64,000 bases of DNA from positions 4,888,001 through 4,952,000 of the forward strand of contig NZ_CP162488.1 of assembly GCF_041242975.1 (NCBI RefSeq), written 5' to 3'. The translations under genes were made by a program, and so were the position numbers. The notes under the pieces are model-generated. The model saw only the letters and a program-made list of their open reading frames with translations. It had not been told where the DNA came from and searched no databases. Positions 36,610 through 47,373 of this stretch are shown in pieces. The DNA comes from Xanthomonas sp. DAR 35659 (GTDB taxonomy: Bacteria > Pseudomonadota > Gammaproteobacteria > Xanthomonadales > Xanthomonadaceae). How positions within the stretch are numbered: position 1 is the stretch's first letter; every line of letters begins with the position of its first letter.

Positions 36610-37722
36610 TCAGAGCACGCCGCGCTTCATCTGGTCGCGCTCGATGCTCTCGAACAACGCCTTGAAGTTGCCTTCGCCGAAGCCTTCGTTGCCCTTGCGC
36701 TGGATGATCTCGAAGAAGATCGGGCCGATGCAGTTCTGGGTGAAGATCTGCAACAGCTTGCGCTGCTTGGTCTCCGCATCGGCGTCGATCAGGATCTTGT
36801 TCCTGGCCAGCCGCGCCACGTCCTCGCCATGGTTGGGGATGCGCTGGTCGATCACCTCGAAATAGGTGTCCGGCGTGTCCAGGAACGCGACACCGGCCGC
36901 GCGCATGCGCTCGACCGTTTCGTAGATGTCGTCGGTGAAGCAGGCGATGTGCTGGATGCCTTCGCCGCGGTAGGCGTCCAGGTATTCGTTGATCTGGCTC
37001 TTCGGGTCGGACGACTCGTTGAGCGGAATGCGCACCACGCCGTCCGGCGCGGTCATCGCCTTGGACACCAGGCCGGTCTTGGCGCCCTTGATGTCGAAGT
37101 AGCGGATCTCGCGGAAGTTGAACAGGCGCTCGTAGTAGTCCGACCAGCGCTGCATGTTGCCGAAGTAAAGGTTGTGGGTCAGGTGGTCGATGAAGGTCAG
37201 GCCGAAGCCGGTCGGATGCTGATCCGCGCCGGGCACCGGCTCGAAGTCGGCATAGACCGAACCCTTGTCGCCGTACTGGTCGACCAGGTACAGCATGCAG
37301 TCGCCGATGCCCTTGACCACCGGCGCCGGCACCGCGCGGGTGTCGGCCTTGTCGGCGATGGCTTCGCCGCCGTTCTCCAGCACCTTGGCGAAGACCTCGT
37401 CGGCCGGGCGCCGGAAGCGGATCGCGAAACCGCAGGCGCAGGGGCCGTGCGCGGCGGCGAAATTGGCGGCGAACGACTCCGGGTCCTCGTTGACCAGGAA
37501 GTTGACCCCGCCCTGGCGGTACACGGTGATCGCGCGGTGGCGATGACGCAGCACCGCGCTGAAGCCCATGCTGCGGAAGTAGGCGTGCAACTGCTCGCCC
37601 TGCCCGGCCGGCGCGGCGAATTCGACGAACTCGAAGCCGTCGATGCCCATCGGGTTCTCGAAGGTGGTGACCTGCATGCCCAAGTTGGCCGGCTGGGACG
37701 GATACGTCGGTTGTGCGCTCAT
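36610..37722 (-). CDS. hppD: 4-hydroxyphenylpyruvate dioxygenase
   Basis: 370 residues. It turns 4-hydroxyphenylpyruvate into homogentisate. Seen: two vicinal-oxygen-chelate halves, GFEFVEFAAPAGQGEQLHAYFRSMGF (N-terminal) and FIDHLTHNLYFGNMQRWSDYYERLFNF, then EGIQHIACFTDDIYETV (iron His) and FFEIIQRKGNEGFGEGNFKALFESIERDQ (iron Glu). Start 37722 has AGGAG upstream. A near-consensus promoter with an operator-like dyad lies at 37815-37843. Divergent from a MarR gene that is likely its regulator. Confidence 0.96.
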   Translation of the reverse strand: MSAQPTYPSQPANLGMQVTTFENPMGIDGFEFVEFAAPAGQGEQLHAYFRSMGFSAVLRHRHRAITVYRQGGVNFLVNEDPESFAANFAAAHGPCACGFAIRFRRPADEVFAKVLENGGEAIADKADTRAVPAPVVKGIGDCMLYLVDQYGDKGSVYADFEPVPGADQHPTGFGLTFIDHLTHNLYFGNMQRWSDYYERLFNFREIRYFDIKGAKTGLVSKAMTAPDGVVRIPLNESSDPKSQINEYLDAYRGEGIQHIACFTDDIYETVERMRAAGVAFLDTPDTYFEVIDQRIPNHGEDVARLARNKILIDADAETKQRKLLQIFTQNCIGPIFFEIIQRKGNEGFGEGNFKALFESIERDQMKRGVL

Positions 37723-37814
37723 GGCTCGTCTCCTGGAGGACGCGGGCGGTGGCCGGCCGAAATTTCGGATGCGGACGGACGCCAGACTCGCGAGAATGGA
37801 CGGTAGTGTCCTCC

Positions 37815-37843
37815 GTTATAGTTACAAATGAAACCACCAGCAA
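37815..37843 (-). promoter_or_regulatory. hppD promoter with internal dyad
   Basis: On the minus strand TTGCTG (37843-37838), 17 bp, TATAAC (37820-37815). The spacer holds GTTTCATTTGTAAC (37834-37821), an imperfect 14-bp inverted repeat (half-sites GTTTCA and TGTAAC), ideally placed for a repressor dimer. The divergent MarR gene starts 14 bp beyond. Confidence 0.5.
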
Positions 37844-37856
37844 GGTGCAATGCAAC

Positions 37857-38342
37857 ATGACGATCGCTTCCGCCACGCCCTCCGTCCCCGAGCAACCCTC
37901 GCTCGACCTGGAGCAGTTCCTGCCCTACCGCATCAGCGTGCTGTCCAACCGGATCAGCAGTAACATCGCCCGTGTCTATGGCGAGCGCTACGGCATGGCG
38001 GTGACCGAGTGGCGGGTGATGGCGGTGCTGGCGCTGTACCCGGGGCTGTCGGCCGGCGAGGTCTCCGAGCGCACCGCGATGGACAAGGTGGCGGTGAGCC
38101 GGGCGGTGGCGCGGCTGCTGGAGCGCGGCTTCATCCAGCGCGAGACCCATGGCGACGACCGCCGCCGCTCGGTGCTGCACCTGTCGGCGGCGGGCGTGGA
38201 GGTCTACCAGGTGGTCGCGCCGATGGTGCTCGAATGCGAGCGGCGCCTGCTGGCGCCGTTCAGCGAGGAAGAGCAGCGCGTGCTGAACCGGTTGATCGAC
38301 CGGCTGGCGGCCGAGGGCTTGCCGAGCATGACCGGCAAGTGA
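37857..38342 (+). CDS. MarR-family regulator, likely of tyrosine catabolism
   Basis: 161 residues. Seen: FLPYRISVLSNRISSNIARVYGERYGMAVTEWRVMAVLALYPGLSAGEVSERTAMDKVAVSRAVARLLERGFIQRETHGDDRRRSVLHLSAAG, the MarR winged helix with the DDRR wing, and a C-terminal dimer helix. It is divergent from hppD across a 134-bp gap with an operator-like dyad. Relatives are the HpaR/HmgR type; the ligand may be homogentisate or a phenylpyruvate, an inference. Start 37857 (MTIASATPS) has AAGG at a rather long spacing. Confidence 0.88.
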   Translation: MTIASATPSVPEQPSLDLEQFLPYRISVLSNRISSNIARVYGERYGMAVTEWRVMAVLALYPGLSAGEVSERTAMDKVAVSRAVARLLERGFIQRETHGDDRRRSVLHLSAAGVEVYQVVAPMVLECERRLLAPFSEEEQRVLNRLIDRLAAEGLPSMTGK

Positions 38343-38375
38343 GGCCAGGGCCGCGCGTGGCCGCGCGCCGCAGGC

Positions 38376-38444
38376 GCAGGAGCGGCTTCCGCCGCGACAG
38401 GCCCTACCGGTAAAGCCCGTCGCGGCGGAAGCCGCTCCTACAGG
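38376..38444. repeat. REP-like family 1 variant, inverted pair
   Basis: Two elements (38376-38399 and 38419-38444) with CTTCCGCCGCGAC in place of CTTCAGCCGCGAC, so both arms carry the same compensating change (GCGGAAGC/GCTTCCGC). It lies between convergent marR and the thioredoxin-like gene. Confidence 0.9.
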
Positions 38445-38455
38445 AAGCCGCCGCC

Positions 38456-39064
38456 TCAGGGCTGCGGCGGCGCCCACTCCTTGAGGAAGTCGAAGAACTT
38501 CTTGCGGTCGTAGCCCTTGCCCTTCTCCAGCTCGCCGGTGAGCTGCGAATGCAGCAGCTTGCCGTCGGCATCGAGTACCAGCAGATGCGGGTAGGCGGTG
38601 ATCTTCGGGTACTGCGCCAGGAACGCTTCGTTCCTGTTCTCGTCGCTGACGTTGACCTTGACCCACACGTAGTTGGCATCGCGGAAGCTGCGCACCTCCG
38701 CGTCGCCCTCGATGAATTCGTCGAGGACGTGGCACAACTCGCAGGACTCGCCGCCCACGTCCAGCAGGATCCGCTTACCGCCGCGCTTGGCCTCGACCTC
38801 GGCGGTTTCCAGGTCGTTGGCCGGATCGCGCTTGGGATCGAACTGCGCCCCCAGCGCGGCCACCGCGGCCACGTCGGCGGCGGCGGGCGTATTGCCCGAG
38901 GCCACCGGCTGGTTGGGATCGGCCACCGGCGGCTTCTGCACCGAGGTGTCCAGCGGCTTGGCCGGCGCCTGTTCGGCTTCCGGCGCGACCGCCTTCTCGC
39001 AGCCCGTCAGCGCCAGCAGCAGCGCCACCGTGCCGGCCATCGTCTTGATCGTCTTGTTCGTCAT
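38456..39064 (-). CDS. Thioredoxin-fold lipoprotein
   Basis: 202 residues. Seen: a lipobox LLLALTGC (Cys about 22), a Pro/Ala tether (about 25-70), and a thioredoxin-like domain (about 80-200) with ILLDVGGESCELCHVLDEFIEGD, whose CELC pair replaces the usual CGPC, then KITAYPHLLVLDADGKLLHSQLTGEL. It would act in the periplasm on disulfides or in protection of partner proteins. Start ATG 39064 has GGGAGA upstream; an ATG 9 codons earlier lacks one. It is 17 bp after the POT transporter gene stop on the same strand. Confidence 0.8.
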   Translation of the reverse strand: MTNKTIKTMAGTVALLLALTGCEKAVAPEAEQAPAKPLDTSVQKPPVADPNQPVASGNTPAAADVAAVAALGAQFDPKRDPANDLETAEVEAKRGGKRILLDVGGESCELCHVLDEFIEGDAEVRSFRDANYVWVKVNVSDENRNEAFLAQYPKITAYPHLLVLDADGKLLHSQLTGELEKGKGYDRKKFFDFLKEWAPPQP

Positions 39065-39080
39065 TGCGATCTCCCTCACG

Positions 39081-40700
<1,620 letters not shown>

Positions 40701-41029
40701 GCGGTGTTCCCTTGCGTATTCAGTATGGGCTGGGCGTGTCCCGGTTGCGACCGGGGCAACGGCCGAGGATCACCGAGGGACGCCGTCGCGTCAAATGCGG
40801 GGGAACAGCCGCGACCTGGGACGCAACCCCTCCCGGGAGCCCCGAAGCGCGGGGGAGACGAGGACGAGAGGCCGCTCGCGGGACGCGGAACCGCAGCGAT
40901 CCGGGCAAGCGAGCCTCGGCAGGACCGTGCCTTACACCCTGGAGCGCAGCGGCGCTCAGGCAGCGCGTGGCGGCCACCGGCACAGATCCGGCGCCTGCGC
41001 GGCGGACGTTACACGGGGGCCTGCAGCGA
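40701..41029. other. Gap without recognisable gene
   Basis: The 329 bp between kynA (ending 41030) and the POT gene start are both minus-strand flanked. Very GC-rich, with no repeat family, no terminator with a T-run and no strong promoter visible. It presumably holds the POT promoter. Confidence 0.35.
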
Positions 41030-41956
41030 TCACTGGGCGCTGGTGTCCCCGCGCGCCCCGGGTTCCGGGTCGCGCGCGCCCGCTGCCCCGGTGTCCCGCG
41101 CCTCCAGCCCCACCGAGGTGCGCACCTCGAACAGTTCCGGGAAGAAGGTCAGCGCCAGCGCCTGCTGCAGGAAGCCCACGCCGCTGGAGCCGCCGGTGCC
41201 GCGCTTGAAGCCGATCACCCGCATCACCGTGCGCATGTGCCGGAAGCGCCACAGCTGGAACTGGGTCTCCAGGTCCACCAGGTCCTCGCACAGCGAATAC
41301 TCGCGCCAATAGCGGTCGGTGTTCTCGTAGATGCGCTCGAACACCGGGCGCAGCAGCGGGTCGCTGACATGCGGCTGGCGCCAGTCGCGGGCGTGGTACG
41401 GCGCCGGCACGGCATGGCCGAAGCGCGCCAGGTAGCGCAGGAACTCCTCGTACAGGCTGGGCGCTTCCAGCACCGCCTGCAGCGCGGCCTGGCCGTGCGG
41501 GTCGTGGCCGAACACGCGCAGCATCTGCGCGTTCTTGTTACCGAGCATGAACTCGATGGTGCGGTACTGCAGCGACTGGAACCCGGAGGACGGCCCCAGC
41601 ACGTCGCGAAAGCCCATGTACTCGGACGGGGTCAGCGTCTCCAGCACCGACCACTGCTCGGTGAGCTGGCGCAGCACCTGCTTGCTGCGCGCCAGCACCT
41701 TGCGGCATTGCCAGACTTCGTCGCGCTGCAGGTGCATGATCGCCGCGCGCAGTTCGTGCGCCAGCAGCTTCAGCCACAGCTCGGAGGTCTGGTGCTGGAT
41801 GATGAACAGCATCTCGTCGTGGTGCGGCGGGTCCGACAGCGGCTGCTGCGCCGACAGCAGTTGGTCCAGCCGCAGGTAGCCGCCGTAGGTGACGCGGCCT
41901 TCCAGGTCGGTGTGGATGCCGGCTTCGAGCGGGCGCTGGTTCTGTTCGACGGGCAT
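41030..41956 (-). CDS. kynA: Tryptophan 2,3-dioxygenase
   Basis: 308 residues. It is a heme enzyme that opens the indole ring to N-formylkynurenine. Seen: [47 protein letters not shown] (distal His region), [35 protein letters not shown], and [32 protein letters not shown] (heme-ligand His and GTGGS loop). The ATG at 41956 is used; a longer frame exists but gives no family sequence. No kynurenine formamidase or kynureninase gene is adjacent. Confidence 0.95.
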   Translation of the reverse strand: MPVEQNQRPLEAGIHTDLEGRVTYGGYLRLDQLLSAQQPLSDPPHHDEMLFIIQHQTSELWLKLLAHELRAAIMHLQRDEVWQCRKVLARSKQVLRQLTEQWSVLETLTPSEYMGFRDVLGPSSGFQSLQYRTIEFMLGNKNAQMLRVFGHDPHGQAALQAVLEAPSLYEEFLRYLARFGHAVPAPYHARDWRQPHVSDPLLRPVFERIYENTDRYWREYSLCEDLVDLETQFQLWRFRHMRTVMRVIGFKRGTGGSSGVGFLQQALALTFFPELFEVRTSVGLEARDTGAAGARDPEPGARGDTSAQ

Positions 41957-42100
41957 GGGCGGGAACGGCGATCCGGGGCCGGCAAGGGTACCGCAGCGGC
42001 TGAGCGTGCCGACCACCAGCGCGCGCCATCGCCACGCCCAGCGCCCCCTGCACTGCATTTGCATCTGCCTGGCGACGGCCGCGAACTGTGTCACACATTC

Positions 42101-42116
42101 GTCAGCACACGCTGAC
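42101..42116. promoter_or_regulatory. Short inverted repeat between kynA and the nuclease gene
   Basis: GTCAGC ACAC GCTGAC (42101-42116) in the 251-bp gap between divergent kynA and the nuclease gene. It could be an operator for either. No matching regulator was identified. Confidence 0.3.
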
Positions 42117-42207
42117 AAACTCCGGCACAATCGTCGGCGGCGCCTGGGGGGAGCCGTCGGTTCATCTGCGTTAGTCCACGTCTTCAAGGATCGGGGAGAT
42201 CTTGTTC

Positions 42208-45200
42208 ATGCGAACCATGCTGCTGCGAGCTGCGGTGTTGTCGTGCGCGTTGGGGTGTGCCGGGTATGCCCAGGCCCAGGTCGTCATCAGCCAGGTCTAT
42301 GGCGGTGGCGGCAACAGCGGCGCCACCTACAAGAGCGATTTCGTCGAATTGCACAACAACGGCAGCGAGGCGGTGAGCCTGGCCGGCTGGTCGGTGCAGT
42401 ACGCCTCGGCCGCCGGCAGCAGCTGGCAGGTCACCGCGCTGAGCGGCAGCATCGCGCCGGGCGGCTACTACCTGGTCAAGCAGGCCGACGGCAGCGGCGG
42501 CAGCACCGCGCTGCCCACGCCCGACGCCACCGGCACCATCGCCATGAGCGGCAGCGCCGGCAAGATCGCGCTGAGCAAGAGCAGCGCCGCGCTGAGCGGC
42601 GCCTGCCCGGCCGGCAATGCCGACTTCGTCGGCTACGGCAGCAGCGCCAGTTGCGCCGAAGGCAGCGCCCCTACCGCAGCGCCCAGCAACACCCTGGCGG
42701 TGCTGCGCGGCAACGGCGGCTGCACCGACAGCGACGACAACAACGCCGACTTCGCCACCGGCGCGCCGACCCCGCGCAACAGCGCCGCGCCGGTCAGCCT
42801 GTGCGGCGGCGGCAACCTGCCGGTGGCCAGCGTGGCCAACGTCAGCCGCGGCGAAGGCGACAGCGGCAGCACCGCATTCGTGTTCACCATCGCCCTGAGC
42901 CAACCGGCCGGCAGCGGCGGGGTCGGCTTCAGCGTCGCCACCCGCGACGGCAGCGCGACCGCCGGCAGCGACTACCAGGCGCTGGCCGCGACCAGCGTGA
43001 CCATTCCCGCCGGCGAGAGCAGCGCGCAGGTCAGCGTGCTGGTCAATGGCGACACCGCCAACGAACCCGACGAGACCTTCTACCTCGACATCACCGGCAT
43101 CAGCGGCGCCTTGCCGGCCACGCTGACCGCCAGCGGGGTGATCCTCAACGACGACTTCAACCTGGTGCCGATCCACAGCATCCAGGGCAGCGGCGCGCGT
43201 TCGCCGCTGGTCGGGCAGATCGTCGCCACCAGCGGCATCGTCACCGCGCGGCGCAGCGCCGGCTTCTTCCTGCAGGCGCCGGACGCCGAGGCCGATGCCG
43301 ACCCGCTGACCTCCGAGGGCATCTACGTCTACACCGGCAGCGCGCCGCCGGCCGAGGCCGCGGTGGGCAACGCGGTGCGGGTGCAGGCCACCGTGCTCGA
43401 GTACGTGCCCAGCGCCGACCCGACCCAGCCGCCGCTGACCGAACTGGGCAGCCCGACCGTGCTGCTGCAGTCCACCGGCAACCCGCTGCCGGCCGCGGTC
43501 GAGCTGACCACCCGCTTCCCCGACCCGAACGGCGCCTACGACCAGCTCGAGCGCCTGGAAGGCATGCGCGTCACCGTGCCCAGCCTGACCGTCAACACGC
43601 CGACCCTGGGCAGCGTCAACGAGACCAACGCCAGCGCCACCAGCAATGGCGTGTTCCATGCCGTGGTCACCGGCCTGCCGCGCGCCTGGCGCACCGCCGG
43701 CGTGCAGCAGCCCGATCCGTTGCCGGCCGGCTCCCCGGCCGGCGTGCCGCGCTGGAACACCAACCCGCAGGTGATCGCGGTGGGCAGCGCCGGCCTCGGC
43801 GGCGAGCGCATCGACGTGGCCAGCGGCTGCGTGGTGCTCGGCGTCAGCGGCCCGCTGGACTACAGCTTCCGCCGCTACACGATCTATCCGGAAACCGCGC
43901 CCAGCGTGCAGTGCAACGGCGCCGACCAGCCCAAGCCGGCGCCGGCGCCGCAGGCCGACGACGTCAACGTCGCCACCTACAACATGGAGCGCTTCTTCGA
44001 CGACCAGAACGACCCGGCGATCGGCGAACCGGTGCTGACTCCGGCCGCCTACCAGGCCCGCCTCAACAAGGCCTCGCTGGCGATCCGCAACTACCTCAAC
44101 ACGCCCGACATCCTGGGCACGGTGGAGGTGGAGAACCTGAGCGTGCTGCAGACCCTGGCCGCGCGCGTCAACGCCGACGCGGTCGCCGCCGGCCAGCCCG
44201 ATCCGCAGTACGTGGCCTACCTGCAGGAAGGCAACGACGTCGGCGGCATCGACGTCGGCTTCCTGGTCAAGACCGCGCAGGTCGGCGCCGGCATCGCGCG
44301 GGTCGAAGTGGTCTCGGTGAGCCAGGAAGGCAAGGCCGCCACCTGGACCGAACCCAGCGGCACGGTCAGCCTGCTCAACGACCGCCCGCCGCTGCTGCTC
44401 AAGGCGATCGTGCATTTCGCCGACGGCCGCGCGCTGCCGCTGACCGTGGTCGAGGTGCACCAGCGCTCGCTCAACGGCGCGGAGACCGACGACGCCAGCG
44501 GCCAGCGCATCCGCGCCAAGCGCCAGGCGCAGGCCGTGTTCCTGGCCAACCTGCTGCAGGCGCGCCAGGCCGCCGATCCCGGCGAGCAGTTGCTGGTGAT
44601 GGGCGACTTCAACGCCTTCGAGTTCAACGACGGCTACGTCGATGCGATGGGCACGGTGACCGGCCTGCCGTCGGCCGACGCGCAGACCGTGGTCGAGGGC
44701 GACGGCGCCGACCTGGTCGAGCCGGACCTGTACAACCTGACCCTGCTGTCCACGCCGGACCAGAGCTACTCCTACGCCTACGACGGCAATGTGCAGTCGC
44801 TGGACCACATCCTGGCCAACCGCGCGCTGATGCAGTCGGCGCAGGTCGCGGGCCTGGTCGAAGGCCATGCCCGGCTCAATGCCGACTTCCCCGCCATCGC
44901 GCGCAACGATGCCAACTCGCCGGCGCGGCTGTCCGACCACGACCCGGCGGTGGTGCTGCTCAAGCTCAAGCCGCTGCAGCGCGCCGACCTGGGGGTGACG
45001 GTGAACGCCGCCAATGCCGCGGTGCACGCCGGCGATACCATCCGCTACGGCGTGGAGGTCGGCAACGCCGGCCCGGACGCGGCGCGCTTCGCCGCGGTCG
45101 CCTTCGCCCTGGACGCGGCGGTGACGCCGAGCGTGACCGCCGCGCCGGGCTGGGCCTGCGCCGCGCCGGAGATCGCCGCGCAGACCGTGGTCACCTGCAC

Positions 45201-45771
45201 CACCACGCAGTTCGCCGCCGGCGCGGCGCAGCGCTTCGAGTTGGCGGTGCCGGCCGACGCCGCCCTGGTTGGGCGCAGCCTGACCCTGGCCGCCTCGGCC
45301 GCCTCGCAGACCGAGGACCCGAACAGCGCCAACAACGGCGCCAGCGCCGCGGTGGCGGTGCAGGCTGCACCGGCCGGCAATCTGGCAGTACGCATCGACG
45401 GCCCGGCGACGCTGCCGCTCACCGCGTTCAGCGCCAGCTACCGCATCGCCCTGCGCAACCACGGCAATGCGCCGGTACGGCGCGCCAGCCTGAGCGTCAG
45501 CGGCAACACGCTGTCGGTGCTGTCGGCGCTGGTGCCGCCGCGCGGCTGGCAGTGCGTGCGCCAGGCGCACGGCCTGCGCAGCGCGCAGTTCCAGTGCAGC
45601 ACCCGCGCCGACCTGGCGCCGGGCGCCAGCACCGCGTTCACCCTGGCGGTGGCGACCCGCCCGCTGCCGGCCGACCGCAGCATCGTGATCGAGGCCAGCG
45701 CCAGCTCCGCCTCGGCCGATGCCGATCCGGCCGACAACACGGCGCGCTTCAGCACCCGCATCGGCCGCTGA
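42208..45771 (+). CDS. Large exported nuclease (ExeM/NucH type)
   Basis: 1187 residues with a signal peptide (about 1-24, GYAQAQ). Seen in order: a lamin-tail domain (about 25-155, VVISQVYGGGGNSGATYKSDFVELHN), a Calx-beta-like repeat (about 205-325), an OB-like link with GIVTARRSAGFFLQ, an endonuclease/exonuclease/phosphatase domain (about 585-925) with TYNMERFFDDQNDP, VEVHQRS, LLVMGDFNAFEFNDGY, SLDHILANRAL and LSDHDPAVV, then DUF11-like repeats (about 928-1185) with VTVNAANAAVHAGDTIRYGVEVGNAGPD. It likely degrades extracellular DNA. ATG 42208 has GGGGAG upstream. A terminator follows. Confidence 0.88.
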   Translation: MRTMLLRAAVLSCALGCAGYAQAQVVISQVYGGGGNSGATYKSDFVELHNNGSEAVSLAGWSVQYASAAGSSWQVTALSGSIAPGGYYLVKQADGSGGSTALPTPDATGTIAMSGSAGKIALSKSSAALSGACPAGNADFVGYGSSASCAEGSAPTAAPSNTLAVLRGNGGCTDSDDNNADFATGAPTPRNSAAPVSLCGGGNLPVASVANVSRGEGDSGSTAFVFTIALSQPAGSGGVGFSVATRDGSATAGSDYQALAATSVTIPAGESSAQVSVLVNGDTANEPDETFYLDITGISGALPATLTASGVILNDDFNLVPIHSIQGSGARSPLVGQIVATSGIVTARRSAGFFLQAPDAEADADPLTSEGIYVYTGSAPPAEAAVGNAVRVQATVLEYVPSADPTQPPLTELGSPTVLLQSTGNPLPAAVELTTRFPDPNGAYDQLERLEGMRVTVPSLTVNTPTLGSVNETNASATSNGVFHAVVTGLPRAWRTAGVQQPDPLPAGSPAGVPRWNTNPQVIAVGSAGLGGERIDVASGCVVLGVSGPLDYSFRRYTIYPETAPSVQCNGADQPKPAPAPQADDVNVATYNMERFFDDQNDPAIGEPVLTPAAYQARLNKASLAIRNYLNTPDILGTVEVENLSVLQTLAARVNADAVAAGQPDPQYVAYLQEGNDVGGIDVGFLVKTAQVGAGIARVEVVSVSQEGKAATWTEPSGTVSLLNDRPPLLLKAIVHFADGRALPLTVVEVHQRSLNGAETDDASGQRIRAKRQAQAVFLANLLQARQAADPGEQLLVMGDFNAFEFNDGYVDAMGTVTGLPSADAQTVVEGDGADLVEPDLYNLTLLSTPDQSYSYAYDGNVQSLDHILANRALMQSAQVAGLVEGHARLNADFPAIARNDANSPARLSDHDPAVVLLKLKPLQRADLGVTVNAANAAVHAGDTIRYGVEVGNAGPDAARFAAVAFALDAAVTPSVTAAPGWACAAPEIAAQTVVTCTTTQFAAGAAQRFELAVPADAALVGRSLTLAASAASQTEDPNSANNGASAAVAVQAAPAGNLAVRIDGPATLPLTAFSASYRIALRNHGNAPVRRASLSVSGNTLSVLSALVPPRGWQCVRQAHGLRSAQFQCSTRADLAPGASTAFTLAVATRPLPADRSIVIEASASSASADADPADNTARFSTRIGR

Positions 45772-45795
45772 TCGCAACCGCCGGCAACGACGAAG

Positions 45796-45824
45796 GGGCG
45801 CGGCCGCAAGGCCGCGCCCTTTTC
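45796..45824 (+). terminator. Terminator of the nuclease gene
   Basis: Stem GGGCGCGGCC/GGCCGCGCCC (45796-45805 and 45810-45819), loop GCAA, then TTTTCGTT. It starts 25 bp after the stop. Confidence 0.9.
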
Positions 45825-45872
45825 GTTGGCGGCGCGCACGCGCGTCGCCACCTCAAAGCCAGGGCTGCTCAA

Positions 45873-45910
45873 ACCCCTCTGCCTCCGGGAGAGGGGGTGG
45901 GGTAAGGGTA
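45873..45910 (+). repeat. Family 2 hairpin A, single copy
   Basis: ACCCCTCTGCCTCCGGGAG then AGGGGGTGGGGTAAGGGT, a slightly degenerate lone copy in the 428-bp gap between the nuclease gene and E1alpha. The rest of that gap (45911-46199) shows no gene. Confidence 0.82.
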
Positions 45911-46199
45911 GGGGCGAAGCCACCTCGCACTCCATGCCACTGCAATCGCGTCGGCACCGGCATTCGCCGACCCACCACCTCCGCCGCCACGCACGACCCG
46001 CGGCTGCACTCGCAACGCGCCAACACCGCGGCGCAACACGCCGCCAGCTAAACGGCAGCAACGCCTGCAGCGCACAGGACACGCGGTTTTGCTGCAATCC
46101 AGCAACACGCCGTGCTGCGGTGCACGACGGCTTTTGTGCACGGCTTCCTTAACATGCCAGGTCATATCATTTGAAACTGTTGTCGAGAGTGCCGCCGTC

Positions 46200-47288
46200 A
46201 TGACCATCGCCGCGCAATTCGAAATCGAATCCCTGCAGTACCTCGACGCGAGCGGCCAGCCGGTCCGCGACGCGCTTCCGGCCGATTCGGCCAACCCGCA
46301 GACCCTGCTGGCGCTGTTCAAGCAGATGCTCTACGTGCGCACCTTCGACAGCAAGGCGATCGCCCTGCAGCGCACCGGCAAGCTCGGCACCTACGCGTCC
46401 TGCCTGGGCCACGAAGCCACCCACATCGGCATCGGCGCTTCGCTGCGCAGCGGCGACGTGCTGGCGCCCAGCTACCGCGAGTACGGCGCCATGTTCATGC
46501 GCGGCGTGCGCCCGCGCGAGGTGCTGCTGTACTGGGGCGGCGACGAACGCGGCAGCGATTTCCCGCGCGATTCGGATGCCGCCCGCGATTTCCCGATCTG
46601 CGTGCCGATCTCCACCCAGTGCCTGCATGCCGCCGGCGCCGCGCTGGCGTTCAAGCTGCGCGGCGAGGGCCACGTCGCGGTCGCCACTTGCGGCGACGGC
46701 GGCTCGTCGAAGACCGACTTCTACGCCGCGCTCAATTCCGCCGGCGCCTACCAACTGCCGCTGATCCTGTGCGTGATCAACAACGGCTGGGCGATCTCGG
46801 TGCCGCGCGCGGCGCAGACCGGCGCGCAGACCCTGGCACAGAAGGGCCTGGCCGGCGGCCTGCATTGCCTGCAGGTGGACGGCAACGACCTGATCGCGGT
46901 GCTGGAGGCGATGCGCCAGGCGCGCGAGCGCGCGCTGTCCGGCCAGGGCGGCACGGTGATCGAGTTCATGACCTACCGCCTGTCCGACCACACCACCGCC
47001 GACGACGCGCGCCGCTACCGCGACGACGCCGAGGTCAAGCGCGCCTGGGCGAACGAACCGCTGCTGCGGCTGCGCGCCTGGCTGACCGCGCAGGGCCTGT
47101 GGAGCGAGGCCGAGGAGGCGGCGTGGAAGCAGGAGTGCGCGCGCCTGGTCGACATCGAGGTCGACGCCTACCTGGCCACGCCGGTGCAGCCGGTGGAGGC
47201 GATGTTCGACTACCTGTACGCCGATCCGCCGCCGGACCTGCTCGCGCAGCGCGCCGAGGCCATCGCCCTGGAGCGCCGCCATGGATGA
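46200..47288 (+). CDS. 2-oxoacid dehydrogenase E1 subunit alpha
   Basis: 362 residues. Seen: FKQMLYVRTFDSKAIALQRTGKLGTYASCLGHEATHIGIGASL, the thiamin-diphosphate motif GDGGSSKTDFYAALNSAGAYQLPLILCVINNGWAI (GDG...NN) and FMTYRLSDHTTADDARRYR with the phosphorylation-loop-like serine region. It works with E1beta to decarboxylate pyruvate or branched-chain 2-oxoacids. The substrate is unsure; the alpha/beta split form is used by both. ATG 46200 gives MTIAAQFEIESLQYLD. First of a four-gene set. Confidence 0.88.
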   Translation: MTIAAQFEIESLQYLDASGQPVRDALPADSANPQTLLALFKQMLYVRTFDSKAIALQRTGKLGTYASCLGHEATHIGIGASLRSGDVLAPSYREYGAMFMRGVRPREVLLYWGGDERGSDFPRDSDAARDFPICVPISTQCLHAAGAALAFKLRGEGHVAVATCGDGGSSKTDFYAALNSAGAYQLPLILCVINNGWAISVPRAAQTGAQTLAQKGLAGGLHCLQVDGNDLIAVLEAMRQARERALSGQGGTVIEFMTYRLSDHTTADDARRYRDDAEVKRAWANEPLLRLRAWLTAQGLWSEAEEAAWKQECARLVDIEVDAYLATPVQPVEAMFDYLYADPPPDLLAQRAEAIALERRHG

Positions 47289-47373
47289 GCTCAACCCCCG
47301 CCTCGCCGACACCGCCGCCGCGCACGCGGCCGGCACCGCCCACAGCGCCGCCACCGCGCGCGGAGACAGCCCG

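Noticed and set aside
42184..45777. A 1197-codon open frame antisense to the exported nuclease
   Set aside because: It mirrors the nuclease gene and its residues are Arg/Gly/Ala/Val/His-rich without a known fold. High GC leaves such antisense frames open.
47281..47373. Extended N-terminus of E1beta
   Set aside because: The added residues are low-complexity (TAAAHAAGTAHSAATARG), while the ATG at 47374 has a good ribosome site and the family start.
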